Positions 13,391 to 21,524 of a DNA stretch of 35,205 nt are shown here, piece by piece. Under the pieces are notes generated by a model. The model ran no database searches, was not told the DNA's origin, and saw only the letters and a program-made list of their open reading frames with translations. Both the position numbers and the translations under genes were made by a program. Every line of letters begins with the position of its first letter. Positions within the stretch are counted from its first letter, which is position 1. Source of the stretch: a virus; the IMG/VR virus record IMGVR_UViG_3300037502_000326, positions 1 through 35,205 of that record; one strand, written 5' to 3'.

Positions 13391-14785
13391 TTACCACCCA
13401 CTCCTAGATTGACCAGGCCTTTGTGGAGCCGTAACAGACTTTTCAATCTTGTCTGCGGCAGTGCCAAGACCGAACAAGCGATCCAGATTCTTTAGAGCTT
13501 CCATATTGGCTTCATAGCTCAAGTCAGGGTTGGTTGCCGCATTCAGATAAAGCTGCATTTCAGCATTGGAGTTCATCTGCTGTGCGCTCATGCCTGTGGC
13601 ATTCTTGATAAGGTTCAGCAGCAGAGGACGGGTCTGCTCAATAGCTTGACGCTGTTCTTGCGTCTTTGTACCAACAGCGCCACCAATCGCACGACCAACA
13701 CCAGAGGAGGAAAGTCGAGCGCCAATGTTTTGCAGACCACCTGCTTGAGTGCTAACGATCCCACCTTCTTTAAGGAGGGTGTCATATTTACCCTTGAGTT
13801 GATCAACAGTGGCAGTAAGTTGGTCTTTAGCTTCAGACTTAGTGTTGGCTTTTTCAGCCGCCTTCGCTGCCTTTTCTTCCAACTTGGCTTGAGCCAACAT
13901 TTGCTGGATTTGTTGATTTCCTTGAGCAAGTATGTTCGATGCTTCTCTCTGCGCTTGTAGTCCTGCTTGAGTCTGCTCAAATTGCTGAACTCGCTGAGTC
14001 ATCTCAGACAATTGACGGACACGCTCATCAACCTTCTCGGCATCAATCAAGCCATTTGAATAACTTTTTGCATATTGACCAGCCAATGAACGGATATTTG
14101 CTGGAATTGTCTGATCTTGAGAGAACATCAAGAAAGGATTGTCTTCTCCGGCAGAAACTTGTTTCGGCCCACCAGCAATTGGTTTAAATTGACCATCCTG
14201 GACGATTCCAAGTTGCTCACCTTTTTTCAGTGTTTGCAGTTTCGGCTGCATTGCCTCTTGAGCCTTCACGAGATCGGCCAAAGTAGCACGACCTTCACGG
14301 CTTGCCATCAGTGCAGGGGCGATTCTTTGCAGATCCAGTCGCGGAGCCTGAGCAGCAACAGCAGGAGTAGCACCAGGCATCAGATTGCCTTCGTCATCAC
14401 GCAAAGGCATTTGAGTCTGTTCGCCATAGAACATATTAGGCGATGCGGCAACACCAGGTTGATAGGCACGAGCCACAGCCGTATCAATCATCTGCTGACG
14501 GCGCAGTGCGTCTTCTTCCAGCTTGCGTTTACGCAGGAGATCCTGCACTTGTACGCCTTGTAGTTGCTCCTCAAGAGAACCACGCATTGCCTGACGATAT
14601 GCTTGCTGGCCTTGCTGAAGACCGCGAACAATCGACAGACCAGTCGGCCCACCAGACAGGAGAGAACCAGCCAGAGCATACAGAGCCTGGGCCTGAGCGT
14701 CATCACGGGAGCGACCTACATCACCACCCAGAAGACCGAGGGTTTCCTGTCCAGACGTTCCGAAAATATCAAGCAGTCCAGCCAT
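13391..14785 (-). CDS. Probable internal virion protein, coiled-coil, 464 aa
   Basis: Starts MAGLLDIFGTSGQETLGLLG and then becomes Gln/Ala/Lys-rich with long helical stretches (about residues 235-345: QQFEQTQAGLQAQRE, then QQIQQMLAQAKLEEKAAKAA). Enzyme motifs are absent. Small size, helicity and position between two similar proteins suggest a structural component delivered with the DNA. It is followed without a gap by the next gene. Confidence 0.6.
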   Translation of the reverse strand: MAGLLDIFGTSGQETLGLLGGDVGRSRDDAQAQALYALAGSLLSGGPTGLSIVRGLQQGQQAYRQAMRGSLEEQLQGVQVQDLLRKRKLEEDALRRQQMIDTAVARAYQPGVAASPNMFYGEQTQMPLRDDEGNLMPGATPAVAAQAPRLDLQRIAPALMASREGRATLADLVKAQEAMQPKLQTLKKGEQLGIVQDGQFKPIAGGPKQVSAGEDNPFLMFSQDQTIPANIRSLAGQYAKSYSNGLIDAEKVDERVRQLSEMTQRVQQFEQTQAGLQAQREASNILAQGNQQIQQMLAQAKLEEKAAKAAEKANTKSEAKDQLTATVDQLKGKYDTLLKEGGIVSTQAGGLQNIGARLSSSGVGRAIGGAVGTKTQEQRQAIEQTRPLLLNLIKNATGMSAQQMNSNAEMQLYLNAATNPDLSYEANMEALKNLDRLFGLGTAADKIEKSVTAPQRPGQSRSGW

Positions 14786-14787
14786 GT

Positions 14788-15987
14788 TTAGTCCCCACTA
14801 GTGCCAGTGCCAAAGAAGAATGGCGACAGCGATGTACCTTGGAAAGAAGGTGTCGGATTGAAGAAGCTACTAGCTGTATTCCACAGATTGCTGATTCCAG
14901 AAGCGCCACCGAGATTCTTGTAAAGACCGCCAAGCGTTGCAGCAGTTCCAAGGAAGTTCTGGAGGCCAGAGGTGTCTTGGTAGCCAGCCTGAGTCGTTTG
15001 AGTTGCACGACCCAGAGGATTGCCGTAAACAGCGTTCAGGAAGTTGCCAAGGTTCTGCTGCGGAGCGTTTTGCAGGAAGTTGAATCGAGCAATATCCGAT
15101 GCCAGTTGCTGACCAGTGTAGCCCTCACGTGCCTGACCTGCGGCCAACAGGTTCTGGATGTCTTGATATTCCATCTGAGACATCTGCGGAACCATGCCTG
15201 CGGCAACCAGTTGACGATTGACATCAGAGGCAAAAGTCTGACCAAGACCGCCAGTAGCGGCAAGCTGATTAGCCACGGCTTGTTGATAGTTGCCACCAAG
15301 ACCTTGAGCAGCGGCCATTCGGTTTGCGATGTCTTGCTGAGACAGTGCGCCGACACGACCCATTGCAGCCTCTTGCAAGGCCCGTTCGGTGCCGTAGTTC
15401 TGGTATGCCAGTTGTCCTGCGGTGTTAGCCAGTTGCTGAGCAAGCTGGTTAGAGGCCTGGCCTTGCAGACGCTCCATCGCACCAGATCCGTAGCGACCAG
15501 CCCTAGAAGCCTGAGAAGCAATGTTCCCAAGGGCGCTCTGGAATTGCTGGGTTGCAGCCTGAGCAGCAGGAGCAAAAGCACCTTGGAAGAAAGGATTACC
15601 AGACAGATACTGACCAGAGGCGGTAGCTTGAGCGCCAGCCATTGCGGGGTTTACAGTGCCGCCAAGCAGACCGCTGTAAAACTCACTGGTAGGGTTGTAT
15701 CCAGCACGACCATAGATGTCGGCATACATCTGAGCCGCAGGGCTTTGCTGGCCTTGAGTGGCCGACAGAACAGCACCCCTAGCTGCACCCATCAGAGGGC
15801 TTCCAGCGGTAGCACGTTGCTCAAGAGCCTGAAGACCCGTCAGAGTGGTTTCAGACGGAGAAACGAAGGTTTGACCTGGGAAGTATTGAGGGCCACCAGC
15901 TTGATAAAGCCGTTGCGCTTCACCCAGACCGAAACTCAGAAACGGCTGGATGGTTGGATCAATTTGAGTGGTGGTTGTTACCGCCAT
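14788..15987 (-). CDS. Probable internal virion protein, Ala/Gln/Gly-rich, 399 aa
   Basis: Begins MAVTTTTQIDPTIQPFLSFG and carries many AAGxxxQ and QQxxxN units, for example QQDIANRMAAAQGLGGNYQQ near the middle. The composition and location match podoviral internal or ejection proteins. The first 30 residues resemble the N-termini of phage tail-region proteins that start with a 'PxxxPFLxxGL' motif. A candidate promoter and hairpin lie just upstream at 16009-16043. Confidence 0.6.
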   Translation of the reverse strand: MAVTTTTQIDPTIQPFLSFGLGEAQRLYQAGGPQYFPGQTFVSPSETTLTGLQALEQRATAGSPLMGAARGAVLSATQGQQSPAAQMYADIYGRAGYNPTSEFYSGLLGGTVNPAMAGAQATASGQYLSGNPFFQGAFAPAAQAATQQFQSALGNIASQASRAGRYGSGAMERLQGQASNQLAQQLANTAGQLAYQNYGTERALQEAAMGRVGALSQQDIANRMAAAQGLGGNYQQAVANQLAATGGLGQTFASDVNRQLVAAGMVPQMSQMEYQDIQNLLAAGQAREGYTGQQLASDIARFNFLQNAPQQNLGNFLNAVYGNPLGRATQTTQAGYQDTSGLQNFLGTAATLGGLYKNLGGASGISNLWNTASSFFNPTPSFQGTSLSPFFFGTGTSGD

Positions 15988-16008
15988 GATTTAACTCCTA
16001 AAAGTCTG

Positions 16009-16043
16009 GATTCCATGACGGGTGATCCGATGGAATCATTATA
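16009..16043 (-). promoter_or_regulatory. Candidate promoter -10 and leader hairpin before the ejection-protein genes
   Basis: On the minus strand TATAAT occurs at 16043-16038, with ATGTCA 18 bases upstream as a weak -35 (4 of 6). It is followed at once by a hairpin, GATTCCAT (16037-16030) with ATGGAATC (16016-16009), with an inner CGG/CCG. There is no U-run after it. The gap 15988-16050 is one of few in the late operon, so internal promotion or RNA processing is plausible. Confidence 0.4.
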
Positions 16044-16050
16044 AACACTT

Positions 16051-16845
16051 TCAACCCACAATGACATATGCGTAAGTCTTGTTTGCGGTGGAATTTGCAA
16101 AATGCGTCAGAGTCGCAGAACCTTTCGCCTGGGCACTGACGTACACGGAATAGTCGCCAGCAGCATTAGTCCCGTTGGACGATGCGAAGTTCACGGTGAC
16201 AATCGCCGAAGGCGTTGCAGGTCTTGTTGGGCTTGTTTGCGCAGGAATCTGCTGGATTGAAACCGCTGTGCTGGTGGTTCTCCACATGATTTCAACGTAA
16301 TCGTTCGCGGCTAGTTCAACCCAGAAGTTCAGAGCAGCAATCAAGTGACCGTCAACACCGCCATGACTGTTTGGGATAGAAAAACGGCTGTTTGAGTTGT
16401 CTATGTTCGTGCCGTTCTTCCTGAACCAGATGTCAATATCCTGAATCTGTGTGTCTGTGTTCGCAAACTGAAGACTGAATTGGACGTTGTAGATCCCGTA
16501 GCTAGTGGCCGTGATCCTTGAGTTACTAGCAACAGAGATCCCGTTAGAGAAATCTACGGTGTTGAAAGTCACCGGATATGCAGCAGTCGTAGACGCAGCA
16601 GTCTGGTCGGTGGAGTCCTGAAAAGCACCGTAGGGTGTTGAATCAGTGAAAGCAGCAGCAGACCACGGAATCACGATGATCTTGGAGTCGTATCCAATAC
16701 GCTCATCGTAAATAGTAGTTGTCGTAGCGTTTCCAGTGGCAAGCGTCACAGTTCCGTGATTGTTCGTCTTGCCGTTCATGATCCCATTGACAACCTCTGA
16801 GATTGCCCGAGGATCTCCACCAAAAACAGGTAGTAACCGGAACAT
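16051..16845 (-). CDS. Receptor-binding-like tail protein with C1q/TNF-like jelly-roll domain, 264 aa
   Basis: Residues about 1-35 (GDPRAISEVVNGIMNGKTNN) form an attachment region; the middle carries a TLATGNATTTTIYDERIGYD segment. Residues about 100-230 resemble the C1q-like jelly roll seen in many phage structural proteins: TATSYGIYNVQFSLQFANT, IDIWFRKNGTNI, then NDYVEIMWRTTSTAVSIQQI. Such domains often mediate adhesion or surface decoration. Its start overlaps the stop of the upstream nozzle-like gene by one base. Confidence 0.65.
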   Translation of the reverse strand: MFRLLPVFGGDPRAISEVVNGIMNGKTNNHGTVTLATGNATTTTIYDERIGYDSKIIVIPWSAAAFTDSTPYGAFQDSTDQTAASTTAAYPVTFNTVDFSNGISVASNSRITATSYGIYNVQFSLQFANTDTQIQDIDIWFRKNGTNIDNSNSRFSIPNSHGGVDGHLIAALNFWVELAANDYVEIMWRTTSTAVSIQQIPAQTSPTRPATPSAIVTVNFASSNGTNAAGDYSVYVSAQAKGSATLTHFANSTANKTYAYVIVG

Positions 16846-18293
16846 CAGCGAATCCCCTGCGGAACGACATCAATATCCAGAGCCACAGCCGTTTTCCAGC
16901 TTGGGCCTGTTGGAGTAACCCTAAAGCGGTGGTAATACCCGTTAGACCGCAGAGAAACACGGTTCTCGGAATCGGCAGCAACAGGAGTGCTGAAGTTAAT
17001 TCCATCACTCAAAAGTGTACGGCTGGCAACAGAAACATTAGCAGAACCATTATCCACTTGAGGCCTCGCCAAAGTAGCGATTGAGCGACCACCAAGATTA
17101 ATGTCTCCAGTAATGATCTGCCCAGTTGCGGGTTGACCGTTGTAAGTGATGACATATGCGCCGTTTGTCCCGCCAAGGAAGTATTTGCCACCCATGTAAA
17201 GGATGGAGTCCAGACTCACAGACAGAGCGTCAATGCTGGCAGAGATTGAGTCTAAACCTTCAAGCGTAACGGCGGCAGTAGACGCATCAGAGATGTAGTC
17301 AGCACCAGCATCCCCATACGTCCATTTCTGGGTCTTGAAGTTGTAAATAATCAGCTTGCGTTGTGCGAAGGTGGTTTTGTAGTTCCAGATAACCAGCTTT
17401 CGGATAGGATCAACCGCCGCGCTCATGCTGTCAAAGGCGCTTTCGTCAGCATCTGCGAAGAAGTAGCGATCAACCTTTTCTGCGCCGATAGGTGTGACGT
17501 TTTGTCCATCACACATATAGAAGCCGTCATCAGACAGGAAGAATGAAACACCCTGAATCTGAGCGATAGATCCAGCAGCGATACATCCCTTACCACGGGA
17601 GATGTTGTCAAACTGGAAAATCAGAGGCGTCCCAATGTAGGTCATCCGGTGGATGCCTTTTTCCAAGAAGACAAGACCGAATTCACCCCCGCGGATTCCA
17701 ACAATCTGACCACCATCGGCGATGTCTTGATGATCTGCCTGACTGGTGGCGCTAGGAGTCCAGTTCGTTTCGTCGTTGATGTCAGACCAGCGAACCCGAG
17801 CAGGGTATACGACACTTGATTCAGTAGTAAATGCCGTCACCACGAAATCACGAACCACGGTCAGATAACGACAGATCGGAGCAGAAGCAGCAAGGTCGGC
17901 AAACGCAGTCGATGTCCCAAGCGTGTAAGCCTGCATTGGGTCTCTGTAGTTCGTTCCGATGATGACGTTGCCAAACTGAGTGAAGCGGAACCTATCGTTA
18001 TTGGCGTTTGGCGTATAGCCACCAGCCTTAGATACGTTCGTCAAAGCACCCACACCGGAGACATCAAAGATCTTTGTGGAGCCAGCAGCAAACAGCTTAG
18101 TGGCATTCGCAGGAGTCTTTCCAGCGACAAGAGTGGTCAGGTTCTGGTCGGCAGCAGCAGAGAAAGTCGCGGCAGTAGGCAAAGGCCCATATCCCACAGC
18201 ATTGGACACGACATTCTTGGCATCCATCAAAGCGCCAGTGATGCCAGGCTGGTCAGGCATCCATTCACCAAAGGTTAGACGTTGGGTTGCCAT
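16845..18293 (-). CDS. Tail nozzle/tube-like structural protein, 482 aa
   Basis: Starts MATQRLTFGEWMPDQPGITG, a motif at the N-terminus of large beta-rich tail proteins of podoviruses that lie downstream of the adaptor. It is mostly beta-strand with repeated short hydrophobic strands (FLSDDGFYMCDGQNVTPIGA, KWTYGD), consistent with a propeller-like nozzle. Length and gene order after the adaptor support a tail nozzle or hub. It overlaps the upstream repeat protein by 19 bases. Confidence 0.65.
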   Translation of the reverse strand: MATQRLTFGEWMPDQPGITGALMDAKNVVSNAVGYGPLPTAATFSAAADQNLTTLVAGKTPANATKLFAAGSTKIFDVSGVGALTNVSKAGGYTPNANNDRFRFTQFGNVIIGTNYRDPMQAYTLGTSTAFADLAASAPICRYLTVVRDFVVTAFTTESSVVYPARVRWSDINDETNWTPSATSQADHQDIADGGQIVGIRGGEFGLVFLEKGIHRMTYIGTPLIFQFDNISRGKGCIAAGSIAQIQGVSFFLSDDGFYMCDGQNVTPIGAEKVDRYFFADADESAFDSMSAAVDPIRKLVIWNYKTTFAQRKLIIYNFKTQKWTYGDAGADYISDASTAAVTLEGLDSISASIDALSVSLDSILYMGGKYFLGGTNGAYVITYNGQPATGQIITGDINLGGRSIATLARPQVDNGSANVSVASRTLLSDGINFSTPVAADSENRVSLRSNGYYHRFRVTPTGPSWKTAVALDIDVVPQGIR

Positions 18294-19159
18294 GTGTTAC
18301 TTCCATTTGATTGTGTTGCCCATGTGTTCGATGTGAACGTTTCATCTGTCCAAGTATTGTCAGAAGCCGCCACATCAGTCCATGTGTTTGTGTTCTCAGA
18401 AATAGGTGTCCAGGTGTTGTCGTTGAAGACAACATCAGACCAGTTCCCACCAAGGGCAAAGCAGGAAATCAGTGCGTTACAGGATACCTGAGCGCCACCA
18501 GCAAAAGTAGCATTCGCCAATGCTGTGAAGTCTGCCTGAGCATTTACATTCGCTTGGCCATCAGCAATGACACCGCCAAGGGCACTGAAGGTTGCTGTCG
18601 CAGAAACAGATCCAACCGCCTCACGGACACGGATAGCACTTGCAGAAACGGTAGCGTCAGCAGTGACCGATGCAACACCGTTTGCGATCTTTCCACCAAG
18701 GCATGAGACCTCAGCAGAAGCCTTAATTGCCGCATCAGCAAACTGGACACGAGTTCCTGCACAAGATACCGTTGCACTCGCAGAAACGTCAGCAGAGGCA
18801 TTCTGAACCCTTGTTGCATTACAAGAGACAGAGGCATCAGAAGTTATCTGGGCATTTGCATTCTGGACACGGATCGCATCAGCAGAAACAGACGCACTCG
18901 CAGTGATCGAGGCACTTGCAAACTGAACGCGAATCGCAGTAGCAGAAACACTAGCATCCGATGTAACAGCCGCCGCGCCACTTTGAACCCTTACTGCTGC
19001 TGCATCAAATGATGCCGTGGCGTTGACAGAACCATAAGCGTCCCACAGCGTAACCGATGTCTCATATAGAGGACTATCAAGGGTCAGCGTGAGATCATCA
19101 ATGCTCGACTTTAACTGGTCGAGACTGTCAATCGTCCACGGTGGCAGCAGGTCAGCCAT
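18275..19159 (-). CDS. Repeat-rich tail-region protein, 294 aa
   Basis: Residues 1-34 (MADLLPPWTIDSLDQLKSSI onward) form an N-terminal helix region. Residues 35-234 hold ten repeats of exactly 20 residues with a pattern like AIRVQxAxAxITxxASVSAx; each likely forms two short beta strands. Residues about 243-294 hold a different 10-residue repeat with NTW spaced exactly 10 apart (NTWTPISENT, NTWTDVAASD, NTWTDETFTS, NTWATQSNGS, NTW). There is no known catalytic domain. Beta repeats in the tail region suggest a fibrous appendage or host-binding part. Confidence 0.7.
   Translation of the reverse strand: MADLLPPWTIDSLDQLKSSIDDLTLTLDSPLYETSVTLWDAYGSVNATASFDAAAVRVQSGAAAVTSDASVSATAIRVQFASASITASASVSADAIRVQNANAQITSDASVSCNATRVQNASADVSASATVSCAGTRVQFADAAIKASAEVSCLGGKIANGVASVTADATVSASAIRVREAVGSVSATATFSALGGVIADGQANVNAQADFTALANATFAGGAQVSCNALISCFALGGNWSDVVFNDNTWTPISENTNTWTDVAASDNTWTDETFTSNTWATQSNGSNTWQPNV
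18276..18432. repeat. Short tandem repeat coding for 10-residue NTW units
   Basis: Encodes the five NTW-type units at the C-terminus of the 294-residue protein. Copies are divergent in DNA but keep exact 30-base spacing, so selection for the protein periodicity is likely. Confidence 0.7.
18456..19057. repeat. Tandem 60-base-period coding repeat (ten 20-residue units)
   Basis: Encodes residues 35-234 of the 294-residue protein. Units keep a strict 20-residue period with no insertions; conserved positions are Arg-Val-Gln near the start and the ASVSA-type end. Confidence 0.75.
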
Positions 19160-19160
19160 C

Positions 19161-19547
19161 TCATGCCAGCGTTACAGACAGAGAACCAATGGCAACACGG
19201 AAAACGTCACCAGTGGCAATAGTCTTAGAAGCATCCAGAGGCGTGTGGAACAGCATATTCCCGGTGGTCAGTGCATCACGGATAGCCACATGGGTAACAG
19301 TGCCCCAAGAGCCAGTGGCTTGAGGAAACTCGATTGCCGCAGTGTTCGTGGTCACACCGTTAGAAGGCGCACCGAACGTGATGGCCTGACGAGCATAAGC
19401 GTTGCCGCTCACCTCAGTGCCAGTGTCAGCATCAGTAGGATCAGAAGTATAAAGAGCAAGATACACAGTCGTTGGAGATGTGTAACTTGTGTTGCGGAGA
19501 ACGGCATTGATTAACGCATTTTCCAAATAGTTGGACATTTCAGCCAT
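19161..19547 (-). CDS. Tail fibre-like / tail completion protein, 128 aa
   Basis: The sequence MSNYLENALINAVLRNTSYT, then VYLALYTSDPT and EVSGNAYARQAITFGA, matches a widespread phage family described as tail-fibre-like. It probably forms part of the tail tip or a collar-associated appendage. It sits 3 bases from the adaptor gene and one base from the repeat protein. Confidence 0.75.
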   Translation of the reverse strand: MAEMSNYLENALINAVLRNTSYTSPTTVYLALYTSDPTDADTGTEVSGNAYARQAITFGAPSNGVTTNTAAIEFPQATGSWGTVTHVAIRDALTTGNMLFHTPLDASKTIATGDVFRVAIGSLSVTLA

Positions 19548-19550
19548 GAT

Positions 19551-20171
19551 TTACCTCGTCGTGGTGGTCATAACCAGGGGCACACCAGAATACTGGCCTT
19601 GCTGGTCGGAAGTGGTCAAGGAAGTAAGACCACGGTTAAACAATGCAGTCCAAGTCTGCATTCTTGGATCGTTCATCAGGTAAGGCTCTGCCTCGATCAG
19701 AGAACCATACAAGAGCAAATCCGGGCAGTTTGCCAAGAAAGCGTTGGATGTATTTGAGCTACTCAGGAAAGTCGGAGCCGAGTAATACAGCAATTTGATT
19801 GTGTAAACGGCATCAGGGATAGGTGCAAGCTGAAAGTCGTTTGCCAGAATCGTGTAATCCAGCGGCTTACCTGCATCAGCAGCCCTAGCGTTACGATTGA
19901 ACAAAGATGGAGACAGGTAGCTCAAGGGTTGAACGGGGTTGCCAACAACAACCAGATCCCTAGCCTCCAGAAAGTCTGACGGCAGTTCTACCGTTGAATC
20001 GCTTGCAGTGGTCGAAGTTGTAACGCTCTTGAGCATTTGGCGAATACGCAGATCCCTACGCAGACGCACTTCGCACAGACGAATGAAATCAGGAATCTGA
20101 GAATTCAAGTCAGACCGAGCCAGATACCCAGCAATGGTCGTTGACAGATCTGAGTAACTGGTAAAGGCCAT
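19551..20171 (-). CDS. Head-tail adaptor protein (SU10 adaptor-like), 206 aa
   Basis: Starts MAFTSYSDLSTTIAGYLARS, followed by IPDFIRLCEVRLRRDLRIRQM: a helical domain with the conserved acidic-basic pattern of SU10-type and Gp4-like adaptors that attach below the portal ring. Later regions include LPSDFLEARDLVV and NDFQLAPIPDAVYTIKLLYY. It joins portal and tail in podoviruses. The one-base overlap with the next upstream gene and its place after capsid support this. Confidence 0.75.
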   Translation of the reverse strand: MAFTSYSDLSTTIAGYLARSDLNSQIPDFIRLCEVRLRRDLRIRQMLKSVTTSTTASDSTVELPSDFLEARDLVVVGNPVQPLSYLSPSLFNRNARAADAGKPLDYTILANDFQLAPIPDAVYTIKLLYYSAPTFLSSSNTSNAFLANCPDLLLYGSLIEAEPYLMNDPRMQTWTALFNRGLTSLTTSDQQGQYSGVPLVMTTTTR

Positions 20172-20482
20172 TAAATGACTCCAGGACGAGTGCGGAATGC
20201 TTGGTTATCCCGTTGGTTCAACCAGTGCCTAAAACGCTTCTGGTCGACCACGTGGAAGCCACGCATGATCCCTTGTTTGTTCAGGTCATCAATCACCGTC
20301 AGAGGAATTGAAGCAACTTTATTGCCGAACGGGTTTTCAGACCACCTTGCCCGTTCGTCGTAAGAGTTGAATTCCTTTTTGTTCGCTTCGACAATGCCTG
20401 AAACGTCTTGCACAGTCTGAATAACCAGACCGCCTTCGCCGTCAGCATGGGCTACAGTTTTGCGAAATTCGGGTGCATTCAT
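20171..20482 (-). CDS. Conserved head-tail region protein, 103 aa
   Basis: Begins MNAPEFRKTVAHADGEGGLV; a later region is NSYDERARWSENPFGNKVAS. It lies between the capsid terminator and the adaptor and overlaps the adaptor start by one base. Proteins of this type are often found after the major capsid gene, but no function is established. Confidence 0.65.
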   Translation of the reverse strand: MNAPEFRKTVAHADGEGGLVIQTVQDVSGIVEANKKEFNSYDERARWSENPFGNKVASIPLTVIDDLNKQGIMRGFHVVDQKRFRHWLNQRDNQAFRTRPGVI

Positions 20483-20512
20483 GCTTGAAATTCTATCAGC
20501 AATGCGGTAAAT

Positions 20513-20541
20513 AAAAAAGCCCCAGCCTTTTGAGCCGGGGC
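20513..20541 (-). terminator. Rho-independent terminator after the major capsid gene
   Basis: On the minus strand GCCCCGGCT pairs with GGCTGGGGC around a CAAAA loop, followed by TTTTTT (20518-20513). It lies 20 bases after the capsid stop. It would let capsid be expressed at a higher level than downstream tail genes. Confidence 0.85.
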
Positions 20542-20561
20542 CTTTTCTAACTAGCCTTGGA

Positions 20562-21509
20562 TTAGCTCAGGTCAGCGATGATGCCGTGAGCAGCTTGGTT
20601 CTTGACTTCCAGGGTCAGTTCGGCCAGCAGTTGCGTCATTTCGCTGTCGCCAGTCTTAGCCAGTTCGTTGGTTTGGAACGGGCGCAGGTAGGCAACGGCA
20701 GCCATGTCGGGATCAACCACGAAGGCAACTTCATTACCAGCGTTGGTGCTGTTCATAAAGCGGTTCGGAACCACCGAAACGGTGCCGAAGTCGCTCAGGT
20801 AAACATCAGCAGCGCCGATGATGGTGGTCGGCTCGTTGGAAGGAGCCATGTAACGCTGAGCAGCGATGCCAGCAAAAGCCGACACGGTTTGCTTGTGGCC
20901 GGGGTTGACCATCAGCACTTTCGGGTTGCCGCCAGACTCGTACACTTCCTTGATGACAACCTTGAGGATGTCTTCAGTGAAGGTACGGTTCGTGCCGTTG
21001 GTACGGGCGGTGGTGCCAGAAGCGCCAGCCGAGCCACCCGAACCAAAGTCGCCGTTGGTAGCCAGCCAAGCTTGCAGACCACCCAGGGTACGGGCGGTGC
21101 TGCTGTCGCCGTTGGAGGCAACTTGGTTGCTCAGGAGCGTCAGTTCGATGTCGCGCTTGATTTCGGCAGAAGCCTTAGCCAGTTGGTAAGCCTTTTCCGA
21201 CTTACGGCCAGCCTTGTCAACAGCTTCCAGGGTGCCAGAGATCTTGATGGTCTTCTGGAAAATCTGGGTGCGGTTGCCAACACGGGTCGTGGGCGACATG
21301 GTGGCGTCAGAGGCGGTAGCGCCTTCAACAGCAGCGTTCGTCAGAACAGCGGCGGCCAGGCTGTCGGTCTGCCACTCGTGCAGGATGGCGGTAGCCTTGG
21401 TCTTGCCGATGGACGACATCATGGGCGTATCGGTTGGGCTGATGTTATAGATAACATCCGAAAGGTCTTCACGCTGACCGATAGCGGTGTAGGTTTGATA
21501 GGTTGCCAT
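20562..21509 (-). CDS. Major capsid protein (SU10/DUF5309-like, HK97 fold), 315 aa
   Basis: Forms the icosahedral shell. The sequence LSDVIYNISPTDTPMMSSIG (residues 16-35), the HEWQTDSLA strand, the long helix KSEKAYQLAKASAEIKRDIE (about 103-122) and the late VAFVVDPDMAAVAYLRPFQT region match the DUF5309/SU10 capsid family, an HK97-fold group. GGAG lies upstream of the ATG. It follows the scaffold gene and is followed by a strong terminator, as expected for the most abundant virion protein. Confidence 0.9.
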   Translation of the reverse strand: MATYQTYTAIGQREDLSDVIYNISPTDTPMMSSIGKTKATAILHEWQTDSLAAAVLTNAAVEGATASDATMSPTTRVGNRTQIFQKTIKISGTLEAVDKAGRKSEKAYQLAKASAEIKRDIELTLLSNQVASNGDSSTARTLGGLQAWLATNGDFGSGGSAGASGTTARTNGTNRTFTEDILKVVIKEVYESGGNPKVLMVNPGHKQTVSAFAGIAAQRYMAPSNEPTTIIGAADVYLSDFGTVSVVPNRFMNSTNAGNEVAFVVDPDMAAVAYLRPFQTNELAKTGDSEMTQLLAELTLEVKNQAAHGIIADLS

Positions 21510-21524
21510 TTCAAAACTCCAAAA

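Noticed and set aside
14443-16044. Long plus-strand open frame (533 codons) opposite the internal virion genes
   Set aside because: It is antisense to two genes with clear start, stop and neighbour spacing. Its length comes from the Gln/Ala-rich codon use of the sense genes, and the product has no recognisable domain.
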